Source of the DNA: DATJUF01 sp035524095
Lineage (GTDB): Bacteria; Desulfobacterota; Binatia; Binatales; Binataceae
Direction: 5' to 3'
Length of the DNA: 35,856 nucleotides
Assembly: GCA_035524095.1 (NCBI GenBank)
Contig: DATKPK010000147.1
Coordinates: 1-35,856, forward strand
Shown here: positions 16,305 through 24,424 of the stretch, one piece after another
Layout: every line of letters starts with the position of its first letter
How positions within the stretch are numbered: the first letter of the stretch is position 1
The notes under the pieces: model-generated
Told to the model about the DNA's origin: nothing
What the model saw: the letters and a program-made list of their open reading frames with translations, nothing else
Database searches by the model: none
Position numbers and translations under genes: made by a program

Positions 16305-17282
16305 TCAGTGGACGGTGTACATCAAGTTGACCGGCGCCCCGTTACGCACGACGCTTACGTTGATCGAGTGGTCACTAAGGGTCTGGAGTGATTGGAGGAC
16401 TGCGATCGCTTTGCGCGGATCACTTAGCGATTGACCCCCGATCGATGTAACCACGTCGCCGTCGTGTAATCCCATCGCCTCGAAGAGCGAGCCAGGCTGG
16501 ATTTCCGAGAGGGCGAAACCATTCGACGAGCCATTCTGAATATTCGGAACTGCCCTAACCTGGGTAAACAGCTTGGCCATGTCCTGCATGTCATTGTTCA
16601 CCTTCTCTCGATCAACCAGATATTTGTTTGGGGCGACCTGGCTTACGCCGGTATTGCTCCCGGGTACTGGCCGGGGAAGCCGGCGCAGGTTCGGACCTTT
16701 CCGCAGCCGATGACGGAAGTCCGCTGGGAAGCGCGGTACTAAGCCACCACGCGGCACGATCATCGGACCTCCGGGAGATCCTCCTGCCCCTCCCGGCTCA
16801 CCGCCGAGGCTTGGGATCTCGATCGCTATCTGACGGCCGTTATGCAGAATCACAGCACGATCGTGGCCGATCGTGACGATCTCGCCGGCATCTGGAATCA
16901 TGTCGCCCTGCCGGTAGAGCACCTGGTCACCGTTTTGATCCTCGATAATCGCGAAGGAACGGGCGCCGCTGATATGCGAAGTCCCCAGCAGCGTGATGCG
17001 CAAGTCATCGTCTTCGGGAGTTGTCTGTGCAGTATTTTGCGCCATCGTCGCGGCAGGTGTCAGATTGAAAATGTCGCGCCGCACAATCAGCTGGTAATAG
17101 CCCTGCGGGCGGGCTTGGCCGCCTTCTGCCGCTGCACTCTCGTCGTTGGTGACCGGCGGCACCGCGTTCGCTGCGAGCCTCATCGCAAACAGATCACTGA
17201 CGCTCAGGGCCGCAAAGTACGCTATCGCCGCCACCAGCAATACGTTGAGTACGATGGTGTAACGCTCCAGGTTCAGCGTCAT
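16305..17282 (-). CDS. gspC: Type II secretion system protein GspC (orphan)
   Basis: 325 residues with a bitopic inner-membrane GspC layout. A short cytoplasmic start leads to a transmembrane helix at about 9-30 (IVLNVLLVAAIAYFAALSV), then a GspC homology region at about 65-150 (YYQLIVRRDIFN, LRITLLGTSHI, GDMIPDAGEIVTIGHDRAVI). A glycine/proline/arginine-rich linker (about 155-205) follows, and finally a PDZ domain from about 235 with GFALSEIQPGSLFEAMGLHDGDVVTSIGG. GspC links the inner-membrane platform to the GspD secretin. No other gsp gene is present here. The ATG directly follows the gshA stop (TGA then ATG, zero spacing), so translation is probably coupled to gshA. Confidence 0.85.
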   Translation of the reverse strand: MTLNLERYTIVLNVLLVAAIAYFAALSVSDLFAMRLAANAVPPVTNDESAAAEGGQARPQGYYQLIVRRDIFNLTPAATMAQNTAQTTPEDDDLRITLLGTSHISGARSFAIIEDQNGDQVLYRQGDMIPDAGEIVTIGHDRAVILHNGRQIAIEIPSLGGEPGGAGGSPGGPMIVPRGGLVPRFPADFRHRLRKGPNLRRLPRPVPGSNTGVSQVAPNKYLVDREKVNNDMQDMAKLFTQVRAVPNIQNGSSNGFALSEIQPGSLFEAMGLHDGDVVTSIGGQSLSDPRKAIAVLQSLQTLSDHSINVSVVRNGAPVNLMYTVH

Positions 17283-18677
17283 TCAGTAAGATACCTCCGC
17301 CTCATAGGAACAGCCCTCGACCATCCGCTCGACCGTATAGTTCCAACGCCCTTTCCATTGTTCGATCACCAGGCTCGCATGGGAATGGCCGCTGCGCACC
17401 AAGTCGGTCAAACGCAACAAATAGATGCTTTCATCCTCACCACGCTCATTCAACGCCCGCTGGCGCATCAGACCGGCAGCGCCGATATTGAGCAATTCAA
17501 GCCCAATGTCGCGAAACGTGACGCGGCCGACGCGAGTCTCGAGGCCGATCTTGTGCGCCGAGTCGGTCAATGCCATCCGCTCCGCATAGCTCCAGCGCTT
17601 GACCAGATCCCAAGCTGCGTCCAGACAATCATCGTCGTAAAGCAAGCCCTTGAACAGCGCCGGAAGCGCGAGCATCAAGTGTGGAGGCTGACTATCGGCA
17701 GTCCGCACTTCGACATACTTCTTGAGCCGTACTTCGGTGAAAACTGTCGTTAGATGGTTCGACCAATCCTCCAGCGTGGCTCGCTGACCATCCCATCCAC
17801 GCTCCATGTATTGACGGAAACTGATGCCGGGGGGACGGGTCAGATCGGTGTAATGATGGTCGCTGATAAGGAAGTACATCGGAACGTCCAATGCATATTC
17901 GACGTAATCCTCGAAGCCGCATTCATCGCTAAAGACAAAAGGCGGTACGCCACAGCGATCCGGGTCAGTATCGTACCAGATATGGCCGCGATAGCTGTGG
18001 TAACCGTTCAGGCTGCCGTCTGAAATAGGCGAGTTGGCGAAAATCGCGTAGATCAGCGGAACCAGCCCCATACTCAGGCGGAATTTACGAATCGCGTCGG
18101 ATTCGTCGGCGTAGTCGAGATTGGCCTGAACTCCGGCGGTCTGCTTCATCATCCGCTGGCCCAGACGTCCCTTTCGGGCCATGTACGGATACATGATGTG
18201 ATAGCGGGTCTTGGGCAGCAGTTCGATCTCTTCGATCCGGCTCATCGGCTGCATCCCAAGGGCCAATACGGTCGCGCCCAGGTCATGGCCAACTTCAAGT
18301 AATTGTTGAACATGAGTGCTGAACTCGCGATTTGCGCAATGGATATTTTCACACTGCTCGCCTGACAGCTCGATTTGCCCGCCCGGCTCGATCGTGATCG
18401 GCGCACGTTCGCCCTTTAGCGCGACGATACGCTCCTCTTCGTCGTCAGCCGTATAACCGTAGCGGTCGATCAGCCGTTTCAGCAGCGCTTCAACGCCGTC
18501 GGGACCGGAAAAGGGCAGGGCGCGGCCATCCTTGACTCTCACCAGGACCTTTTCGTATTCGCTCCCGACTCGCCATTTTTCCCGTGGCTTGGCGCCGCTT
18601 TCGAAATAGCGGATGAGGTCATCGCGACCTTGAATCAGGTCTTGGCGGTCTTCCATCAACTCACTCATACGACTCAT
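17283..18677 (-). CDS. gshA: Glutamate-cysteine ligase, GCS2 (plant/alphaproteobacterial) type
   Basis: 464 residues. It joins glutamate to cysteine with ATP, the first step of glutathione synthesis, in the cytoplasm. Family blocks seen: GSEYEKVLV near the start, the glutamate-binding IEPGGQIELSG, QTAGVQANLDYADE and the late EVRTADSQPP. Overall length fits the GCS2 proteins of plants and alphaproteobacteria rather than E. coli GshA. No gshB glutathione synthetase is in the window. Two ATGs, at 18677 and three codons in at 18668, are both plausible; the second has a purine-rich GGGATGAG about 5 bases upstream. It heads a pair with gspC and is divergent from glpK across a 216-base region in which I found no convincing promoter on either strand. 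Confidence 0.92.
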   Translation of the reverse strand: MSRMSELMEDRQDLIQGRDDLIRYFESGAKPREKWRVGSEYEKVLVRVKDGRALPFSGPDGVEALLKRLIDRYGYTADDEEERIVALKGERAPITIEPGGQIELSGEQCENIHCANREFSTHVQQLLEVGHDLGATVLALGMQPMSRIEEIELLPKTRYHIMYPYMARKGRLGQRMMKQTAGVQANLDYADESDAIRKFRLSMGLVPLIYAIFANSPISDGSLNGYHSYRGHIWYDTDPDRCGVPPFVFSDECGFEDYVEYALDVPMYFLISDHHYTDLTRPPGISFRQYMERGWDGQRATLEDWSNHLTTVFTEVRLKKYVEVRTADSQPPHLMLALPALFKGLLYDDDCLDAAWDLVKRWSYAERMALTDSAHKIGLETRVGRVTFRDIGLELLNIGAAGLMRQRALNERGEDESIYLLRLTDLVRSGHSHASLVIEQWKGRWNYTVERMVEGCSYEAEVSY

Positions 18678-18893
18678 CCCATTCGCCGCACGCTACAATC
18701 GTGCCCGCCCATAGCGCGCCTATCATGGCTTTCGACTTGGCCATTAGCAAGTCAGCTTTCACCCGTTTTGACCGTTGCCAGAGCTGCTCCATCAGCGCCG
18801 TTTAGCAGCCATCATTCGAGGCAGTCAACCGTGGGTAAGAGCGGTGAATTTTGATTCCGTATGACGTTCATTTCGGCTATCTGTTCCACCGGC

Positions 18894-20390
18894 ATGGCCA
18901 AGGCAATCCTCACAATCGATCAGGGCACCACCGGCACTACGGTGATGGTTATCGCCGCGTCCGGCCGCATTTTGAGCCGCGCCTACGGCGAGATTCGTCA
19001 ATATTATCCGCGCCCGGGATGGGTCGAACATGACGCTGAGCAGATCTACCGTTCGGTGGTCCGGCTTACACATGAAGCCATCGCCAAGGCCAAAATCGAT
19101 GATTCCGACCTAACCGGCGTAGGCATTACCAATCAGCGCGAGACTTTCGTGGTGTGGGAACGCGCGACCGGCCGTCCGGTTCATCGCGCGATCGTCTGGC
19201 AATGCCGCCGTAGCGCAGAAATCTGCGACAACCTGCGCGAGCGCGAGGACGAAATCCAAGCTCGCACCGGCCTGCTGGCTGATCCCTATTTCTCGGGTAC
19301 CAAGCTCAAATGGCTGCTCGATAGCGACAGCAAGCTTCGCCGCCGTGCCGTGGAGGGTGAACTGTGCTTCGGCACGATCGAGACGTGGCTCATCTTCAAG
19401 CTCTCGCGCGGGACGGTCTTCGCCAGCGATTACACCAACGCCTCGCGCACGATGATGCTCAACCTCGACCGTCTCGAATGGGATCCGGTGATGCTCGAAA
19501 TGCTCGGCGTTCCAGCCTCGATGCTGCCGTCGCTGGTGGGTTCGCGTGGCCCAATTGCCGAGGCCGCACGTGGAACTCTATGCGGTCGCGCGATCCCAAT
19601 TGCCGCCACTATCGGTGATCAGCAATCGGCGCTGTTCGGCCAGGGCGGAATCGAGGCTGGAGACGCGAAGGTCACGTACGGTACCGGAGCATTTTTGCTG
19701 GCTCATACCGGCAATCGACGAATCGCTTCGCGCAACCGATTGCTGGCGACCTCGGCGCTCGATTCGTCGGGCGCGCCCTCCTATGCACTGGAAGGCTCAG
19801 TCTTTATTGCCGGGGCTGCGGTCCAATGGATGCGCGATGAACTCGGCCTTATCGGATCCTCTGCCGAAACTTTTGCGCTCGCCCGAAGGAGCCGTGACCA
19901 AACCCATCCGTTCGTCGTTCCTGCGTTCGTCGGGTTGGGTGCCCCCTATTGGGATAGCGAAGCGCGTGGGGCCATCTTCGGCCTGACCCGTGGGACGACT
20001 CGCGCCGATCTGGTCCGCGCGACGCTCGATTCCATCGCCTATCAAGTCGCCGACGTGCTGGCGGCTATCGAGAAGGATATGGACGGGGCGGTTGGCGAAT
20101 TGCGCGTTGACGGTGGCGCGGCAGCGAATGACTATCTGATGCAGTTCCAGGCCGACTTGTTGGGACGGCCATTGCGGCGTCCCGCGATGCTCGAAACTAC
20201 GGCGCTCGGCGCGGCTCTATTGGCCGGCCTCGCCGTTGGATTATGGCGTGCGCCGGACCGAGTTCGCGATCGCATCGGCGGTCGTCCGAAGCGTTTTAAA
20301 CCCACGATGCACCAGGCCGAGCGCGAGCATCTCCTCGCACTATGGCACGACGCGGTCGCTCGGACCTTGACAAGAACAAAAATCGGCTGA
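18894..20390 (+). CDS. glpK: Glycerol kinase
   Basis: 498 residues, a standard FGGY-kinase length. It phosphorylates glycerol to sn-glycerol 3-phosphate with ATP. Seen: the N-terminal phosphate loop LTIDQGTTGTTVMVI, GITNQRETFVVWE, IVWQCRRSAEICD (the position that is WQDRRT in E. coli, here Cys for Asp), GDQQSALFGQGGIEAGDAKVTYGTGAFL, and the second-domain ATP site VDGGAAANDYLMQFQADLLG. A start 11 codons upstream (18861) is possible, but the family begins exactly at MAKAILTIDQGTT; neither start has a good SD. No glpF transporter or glpD dehydrogenase is adjacent, so glycerol may come from lipid turnover. The xylulokinase branch of FGGY is less likely, given the QRET and GDQQSALFGQ motifs. Confidence 0.92.
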   Translation: MAKAILTIDQGTTGTTVMVIAASGRILSRAYGEIRQYYPRPGWVEHDAEQIYRSVVRLTHEAIAKAKIDDSDLTGVGITNQRETFVVWERATGRPVHRAIVWQCRRSAEICDNLREREDEIQARTGLLADPYFSGTKLKWLLDSDSKLRRRAVEGELCFGTIETWLIFKLSRGTVFASDYTNASRTMMLNLDRLEWDPVMLEMLGVPASMLPSLVGSRGPIAEAARGTLCGRAIPIAATIGDQQSALFGQGGIEAGDAKVTYGTGAFLLAHTGNRRIASRNRLLATSALDSSGAPSYALEGSVFIAGAAVQWMRDELGLIGSSAETFALARRSRDQTHPFVVPAFVGLGAPYWDSEARGAIFGLTRGTTRADLVRATLDSIAYQVADVLAAIEKDMDGAVGELRVDGGAAANDYLMQFQADLLGRPLRRPAMLETTALGAALLAGLAVGLWRAPDRVRDRIGGRPKRFKPTMHQAEREHLLALWHDAVARTLTRTKIG

Positions 20391-20415
20391 GCTCGACTCA
20401 AGGTCTGCAAAGATA

Positions 20416-20470
20416 GGGCTCGCATCCGAACCCGTACTCGGGACCAACGAGCCCGATGCCCCCATCGGGC
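20416..20470. terminator. Overlapping hairpins between glpK and the cold-shock-like gene
   Basis: Two stems share the bases 20451-20454. In one, GGGCTCG (20416-20422) pairs with CGAGCCC (20448-20454), enclosing a smaller CCCG-TACT-CGGG hairpin (20431-20442). In the other, GCCCGATG (20451-20458) pairs with CATCGGGC (20463-20470) around CCCC. They cannot form together. Read on the minus strand, the first is followed by TATCTTT. The simplest role is a bidirectional terminator between convergent genes. Confidence 0.5.
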
Positions 20471-20564
20471 ACACGACACCCGTATGAAATGAAAGGTTGT
20501 GAGCCGTTCGCGTCAGAATCTGAGCGCCATTTGCGAATCGCTTTGGCTTTGCATTAGGCCGATT

Positions 20565-20583
20565 GCGACGCACTATGCGTCGC
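20565..20583 (-). terminator. Hairpin just after the cold-shock-like gene
   Basis: GCGACGCA (20565-20572) and TGCGTCGC (20576-20583) form a perfect 8-bp stem with a 3-base loop, two bases past the minus-strand stop codon at 20586. No T-tract follows on the minus strand, so it may protect the 3' end of the operon message rather than terminate it. Confidence 0.45.
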
Positions 20584-20585
20584 GC

Positions 20586-20864
20586 TCACGAGGATGCTGG
20601 CGCCGGCCGGATAGTCGTCACGCAGAGTCCGTGAGAGGTCCAGCCGACGTCGAAGCCAACGCTGTCACCCTCGCTAAGCAACTGGATTCCCGGCATCCTG
20701 CCGCCAAGCGGTGCTCCGATCACTTGCACATAGGGAAAGCGAAAGGCGATCTCTTTGCCACTGAACGACCTCACGAGACCGCGGCCGCGCACCCGGTCGA
20801 GCATCACGATCATGCCTTTGTAAAAGTTATCCGGGAATCGCTCGCTGTCGAAGAGGTCGTTCAA
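20586..20864 (-). CDS. Small cold-shock-domain-like (OB-fold) protein
   Basis: At most 92 residues. The layout GMIVMLDRVRGRGLVRSFSG, then KEIAFRFPYVQV, and a late SEGDSVGFDVGWTSHGLCVT parallels the five-strand order of cold-shock proteins (G-x-V-K-x-F-x-x-x-K-G-x-G-F-I, F-x-H, L-x-E-G-Q-x-V-x-F). However, the RNP aromatic residues are mostly replaced and a proline/glycine loop (about residues 50-60) is added. It may bind RNA or DNA weakly, or be a different OB-fold protein. The start is uncertain: the longest frame uses TTG at 20864, and an ATG at 20813 would give 75 residues. It lies 59 bases after grxC and is the last gene of the comF-purMN-grxC run. Confidence 0.6.
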   Translation of the reverse strand: MNDLFDSERFPDNFYKGMIVMLDRVRGRGLVRSFSGKEIAFRFPYVQVIGAPLGGRMPGIQLLSEGDSVGFDVGWTSHGLCVTTIRPAPASS

Positions 20865-20923
20865 TTCAACTCGCCGCTAATTTTCTATAGCCCGGAAGGC
20901 CGACTTGATCGCTCTTGGCGGTC

Positions 20924-21187
20924 TCAGCCGGGCTGCGCCAGCAACTCGTCGAGGCGTCCCTGACGTTCGAGGGCGCTCAATTCGTCAAAACCGCCTATGA
21001 TCCTGCCGTTTATAAAGATCTCCGGCACGGTACGCCGTCCGCCGGACAATTCGACCATCTTTTCCCGCAAATCCGCGTCGTGGGTTACGTCGATTTCCTC
21101 GAATGCAACGCCTTTATTTTTCAACAGCGCCTTGGCCCGGACGCAAAAGGGACAGACCTTGGTAGTGTACATTTCGACTTTGGCCAT
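20924..21187 (-). CDS. grxC: Glutaredoxin 3 family protein
   Basis: 87 residues, typical of class I GrxC. It reduces disulfides and glutathione mixed disulfides in the cytoplasm, drawing on glutathione. The dithiol active site CPFC (C12, C15) follows VEMYTTKV; the cis-proline segment RRTVPEIFINGRIIGGFDEL provides the TVP and GG-[FC]-D-[DE]-L glutathione-binding signature. The start is well fixed: GAGAGG (minus strand, 21195-21200) stands 7 bases upstream of the ATG at 21187, whereas the frame extends 28 uninformative codons further. The gene is 80 bases downstream of purN. It fits functionally with gshA elsewhere in the window. Confidence 0.93.
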   Translation of the reverse strand: MAKVEMYTTKVCPFCVRAKALLKNKGVAFEEIDVTHDADLREKMVELSGGRRTVPEIFINGRIIGGFDELSALERQGRLDELLAQPG

Positions 21188-21267
21188 CTGGATTCCTCTC
21201 TTCGGCATTCTCTCGCCAATAATAATCATGAGCAAGGGCCGATCCGACCGGCCTCCTACTGCACGGG

Positions 21268-21942
21268 TCATTCGAGCGGAGGGTTAATCAACACCTGTCC
21301 GGCTGGGGCGGCCGCGTCACGAATCAAAACCTTGCGCCCCCGGACTGCGAGGCGGCCTTCCTGGTAGAGCCGGATCGCTTCGGGGTAAATCCGATGCTCC
21401 TGCATGTGAATCCGATCGGCGATCACGGCCGCATCGTCTTCGGGATTCACCGGCACTACAGCCTGAATGATGATAGGGCCGTCGTCGACACCCTCATTGA
21501 CGAAGAACACGGTGCATCCGGTGAAACGGACGCCATAATCGGTGGCCGCCTTTTGCGCGTCAACGCCGGGGAAGGCCGGACACAGCGCCGGATGAATATT
21601 CATGATCCGATTTGGAAAGGCTCGCACCATCACCGGAGAGAGCAGCCGCATGAAACCCGCGCATGCGACCAAATCCACGCCGAGCCCTCGCAGAGTCGTA
21701 ACCAACTCGCCATCGAATTCTTCCCGCGGCTTGCCCCGATGGCTAATCACTTTGGCGGGGATCCCATGGCGTCGCGCCCGTTCCAGCCCGCGCGCCGTGG
21801 CCCGGTTTGAGATGACGACGCGAATATCTGCTTTAAGTTGGCCGCATTCTATCGCGTCGATCATCGCCTGCAGGTTGGTTCCCTCACCGGAGATTAGAAC
21901 GCCGAGCTTGACTCGCGGCCGCTCACGACCGCCGCCACTCAT
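21268..21942 (-). CDS. purN: Phosphoribosylglycinamide formyltransferase (GAR transformylase 1)
   Basis: 224 residues. It transfers a formyl group from 10-formyltetrahydrofolate to GAR, the third step of de novo purine synthesis. Seen: LGVLISGEGTNLQAMID (phosphate-binding loop), the active-site block IMNIHPALCPAFPGVDAQKA with N115 and H117, and GCTVFFVNEGVDDGPIIIQ with D153; these match the N106/H108/D144 triad of E. coli PurN. The common HPSLLP sequence is HPALCP here, a mild variation. The ATG overlaps the purM stop by 4 bp (ATGA), so the two are translationally coupled. A C-terminal extension of about 20 residues ends in NPPLE. Confidence 0.95.
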   Translation of the reverse strand: MSGGGRERPRVKLGVLISGEGTNLQAMIDAIECGQLKADIRVVISNRATARGLERARRHGIPAKVISHRGKPREEFDGELVTTLRGLGVDLVACAGFMRLLSPVMVRAFPNRIMNIHPALCPAFPGVDAQKAATDYGVRFTGCTVFFVNEGVDDGPIIIQAVVPVNPEDDAAVIADRIHMQEHRIYPEAIRLYQEGRLAVRGRKVLIRDAAAPAGQVLINPPLE

Positions 21943-22976
21943 GCGAAGACCACTCCTGCGGGACCTTTGCGAACCTCGCCAATCACGAACGCGCGCTGCT
22001 TTCGCCGCCGCATCGCACGAATCGCCTCGTCGGCCCTGGCGGGCGGGATAATCGCGACCATGCCGATGCCATTATTGAAAGTGCGATCCATCTCAGTCCG
22101 GCTTATTTTCCCGAGGCGCGCGATCACATCAAAGATTGGAGGCACGGGCCATGAACCGCGCCGGAGGACCGCTTGCAGGTTCGGTGGTATCACACGCGGA
22201 AGATTCTCGGGCAGCCCGCCGCCGGTGATATTGGCTAAGCCGCGCAGCGGAAAACGCTCGAACAGCTCGGCCGCGATTCGAGCGTAAATCCGCGTCGGCC
22301 GCAGCAACTCTTCGGCGAGTGTACAACCAATTTCAGCGACGTGCACATTGAGCCGCATCCGTGCACGCTCAAGCAACACCTTGCGCACGAGCGAAAAGCC
22401 ATTGGAATGCAGTCCGTCGCTGGCGAGCCCTACCAGCACGTCGCCAGGCCGCATCCGCGCGGGATCGGGAAGCCGCCTGCGATCGGCAATACCGACCGCG
22501 AAGCCCGCGAGATCATATTCGCCGGTCTTATAGATACCCGGCATCTGCGCCGTCTCGCCGCCGACCAGGCTCATCTCCGCCAAAGCGCAGCCGCGCACGA
22601 TACCCTTCACGATTTCGAGTGTGACGTCGCGCTTGAGCTTGCCGCAACCTATGTAATCGAGAAAAAACAGCGGACGCGCGTTGTGGCAGATGATGTCATT
22701 CGCGCACATCGCTACGCAGTCAATCCCAACCGTATCGTGCTTTCCTGTGGCAAAAGCAATTTTGAGCTTGGTTCCGACGCCATCGGCGCCAGCGACCAGC
22801 ACCGGCTCCCGCATCCGCGCCGCTCCGTTGAGTCCGATAATCGCACCGAAGCCGCCGATTCCTTCGAGTACACTGGCACCGGTCGTCGAGCGTGCCAGCC
22901 GCTGAAATAGCGGGACGAGCGCTTGCTTCAGCTCGATATCGACGCCTGCATCCTTGTATGTGAGTGCGCGAGCCAT
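21939..22976 (-). CDS. purM: Phosphoribosylformylglycinamidine cyclo-ligase (AIR synthase)
   Basis: 345 residues, the standard length. It closes FGAM to AIR with ATP in de novo purine synthesis. Seen: LTYKDAGVDIE at the start, ADGVGTKLKIAFATGKHDTVG, MCANDIICHNARPLFFLDY, LVGGETAQMPGIY, DLAGFAVGI and SDGLHSNGFSLVRKVL, all strong PurM blocks, followed by NITGGGLPENLPR. The chosen ATG at 22976 gives the usual N-terminus and leaves 8 bases after the methyltransferase stop; a start 15 codons earlier would overlap it. It is followed by purN with a 4-bp overlap. Order comF-methyltransferase-purM-purN. Confidence 0.95.
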   Translation of the reverse strand: MARALTYKDAGVDIELKQALVPLFQRLARSTTGASVLEGIGGFGAIIGLNGAARMREPVLVAGADGVGTKLKIAFATGKHDTVGIDCVAMCANDIICHNARPLFFLDYIGCGKLKRDVTLEIVKGIVRGCALAEMSLVGGETAQMPGIYKTGEYDLAGFAVGIADRRRLPDPARMRPGDVLVGLASDGLHSNGFSLVRKVLLERARMRLNVHVAEIGCTLAEELLRPTRIYARIAAELFERFPLRGLANITGGGLPENLPRVIPPNLQAVLRRGSWPVPPIFDVIARLGKISRTEMDRTFNNGIGMVAIIPPARADEAIRAMRRRKQRAFVIGEVRKGPAGVVFA

Positions 22977-22984
22977 CGGACCGG

Positions 22985-23557
22985 CTAACTCCGCCGCCGC
23001 GCCAGCGCCGTTGCGCGCCATGCCTGTTTACCACTGGGATAGGTCACGATTCCTTCGCGGTACTGCAGCAGTTCCATCGCCGACAGCATCTCACGCAATT
23101 CATAGTGGTGCAGCATGAAAGCAGGGTCGCACGGATGGCCCAATTCGGCCTGATCGATCAGGAAGGTATCAAAAAAGAGCATCCCGTCGGGTTTCAGTGC
23201 GTCAAGCAGATGCGGAACCATCGCGCGATTCAGAAAATTGATATTTACCACCAGGTCGAAATTGCCCGGACGAAACGGCCAGCCGTCTTCGACATCGGTT
23301 ATAACGGGTTCAATCGTCAAGCCATACTCGCGGGCAGTTTGACGCAGGGCCAGAGCGGCCCGTTCAGAGTAATCCGCGGCAATTACACGCATCCCCGCCG
23401 ATGCCAGCGCAATCGCATTACGCCCAAGACCGGCCGCGATATCGAGCGTGCGCCCGCGCGCTAACATTGGCAGCATCTCGACCAGCGACGGTTCCGGGGT
23501 TCCGGCTGTGCCTTCGCGATGACGTTCGTCCCAATCCGCGCGCCGCTCCTGATTCAT
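22985..23557 (-). CDS. Class I SAM-dependent methyltransferase (TehB-like)
   Basis: 190 residues. The beginning RRADWDERHRE resembles the WDERY entry of TehB-like methyltransferases. Motif I, TLDIAAGLGRNAIALASAG (about 37-55), binds SAM; motif II ends VIAADYSERA, and LVVNINFLNRAMVPHLLDAL covers motif IV. The product is a small cytoplasmic enzyme. TehB relatives methylate tellurite or other small electrophiles, but the substrate is unknown here. The ATG at 23557 overlaps the comF stop by 4 bp (ATGA), supporting this start over an arginine-rich upstream extension of 22 codons. Lying between comF and purM, it is translated as part of the same operon. Confidence 0.85.
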   Translation of the reverse strand: MNQERRADWDERHREGTAGTPEPSLVEMLPMLARGRTLDIAAGLGRNAIALASAGMRVIAADYSERAALALRQTAREYGLTIEPVITDVEDGWPFRPGNFDLVVNINFLNRAMVPHLLDALKPDGMLFFDTFLIDQAELGHPCDPAFMLHHYELREMLSAMELLQYREGIVTYPSGKQAWRATALARRRS

Positions 23558-24282
23558 AGCGCCCGCGCCAGCGTCAGCACGTCGACGCGCCGCGCCCCCG
23601 CGGCCAGTAGCGTCCGCGCGCATTCGTCGACCGTCGCACCCGTGGTCATCACGTCATCAACCAGCAAGACGCGCCGATTCGCGATACCTGCCGGACGCCG
23701 AATCGCGAAAGCGTCGCGGATATTCTGCCGGCGCTCGCGCATGCTTTTGCCCGTCTGCGGATCGGTCTCGCGCACACGCACCAGCGAAGCGGCATCCAGC
23801 GGACGTTCGAGGCGCCGCGCGATTGCATCGCCAAGCAACGCCGCCTGATTGAATCCGCGCCAGCGCAAACGCGCCCGATGGAGCGGTACCGGCATGATCA
23901 GGTCGTAATCACTGCTTTCGACTGGTAGAGGACTGCCGAGGCATTCGGCGAGAGCATGGGCCAACGATTGATCGAGGCCATACTTATGACGCCGGATCAG
24001 CGACGGGAGCACTTGTACGTCTTCATCCACACCGGCTCGATAACGGGCAATCGCGCGCGCCCGCCCGAAATGAGGCGGTGCTTCGGTGCAGCTTCCACAC
24101 CATGCTTTGCTGCCGATCGCAGAAGCGATCGGTACGCCGCACACAGCGCAGACCGGTTCCGGCAAACGCTCAATCCGGCCGATGCATTCGGCGCAAACAC
24201 GCTGGCGGGCGTCTGTCGTTAAACGCCGATCACACGCTGCACAACGCGGCGGATAGAGAAAGTTGATCAGATAACGCAGCAT
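23554..24282 (-). CDS. comF: ComF family phosphoribosyltransferase-like protein
   Basis: 242 residues. The N-terminal double zinc-binding region has CAAC (14-17), CAEC (30-33) and CAVCG (45-49) with CGSC shortly after. The C-terminal half is a type I phosphoribosyltransferase domain with the PRPP loop VLLVDDVMTTGATVDECART (about 204-223) and the ComF signature RGFNQAALL earlier. ComF proteins help internalise single-stranded DNA during natural transformation or recycle nucleotides; no other competence gene is nearby. As the first gene of the purMN operon, a nucleotide-salvage context is equally reasonable. The upstream 142-base gap to the divergent CoA transferase shows no clear promoter. Confidence 0.88.
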   Translation of the reverse strand: MLRYLINFLYPPRCAACDRRLTTDARQRVCAECIGRIERLPEPVCAVCGVPIASAIGSKAWCGSCTEAPPHFGRARAIARYRAGVDEDVQVLPSLIRRHKYGLDQSLAHALAECLGSPLPVESSDYDLIMPVPLHRARLRWRGFNQAALLGDAIARRLERPLDAASLVRVRETDPQTGKSMRERRQNIRDAFAIRRPAGIANRRVLLVDDVMTTGATVDECARTLLAAGARRVDVLTLARAL

Positions 24283-24424
24283 CGCGAGTCTCGTTCACGG
24301 AGCCTCAATCAATTCGATTGAATAGAGATGCTTGGTCCCGCCTCGAAACTCAAGCCCTGTTTAACCGAATTCAGTCGCCTTGAGCGCTAATCGATCAGGA
24401 GCGTTCTGTGGTATACGGAAATCC

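Noticed and set aside
16842..17753. 303-codon plus-strand ORF
   Set aside because: It lies antisense to gspC and gshA, both with clear family motifs, and its translation shows no recognisable domain; long antisense frames are common in high-G+C DNA.
20416..20454. tRNA-like fragment (GGGTTCG-type loop on the minus strand)
   Set aside because: Only 39 bases long, with no anticodon arm or acceptor-stem layout; better explained as a hairpin between convergent genes.
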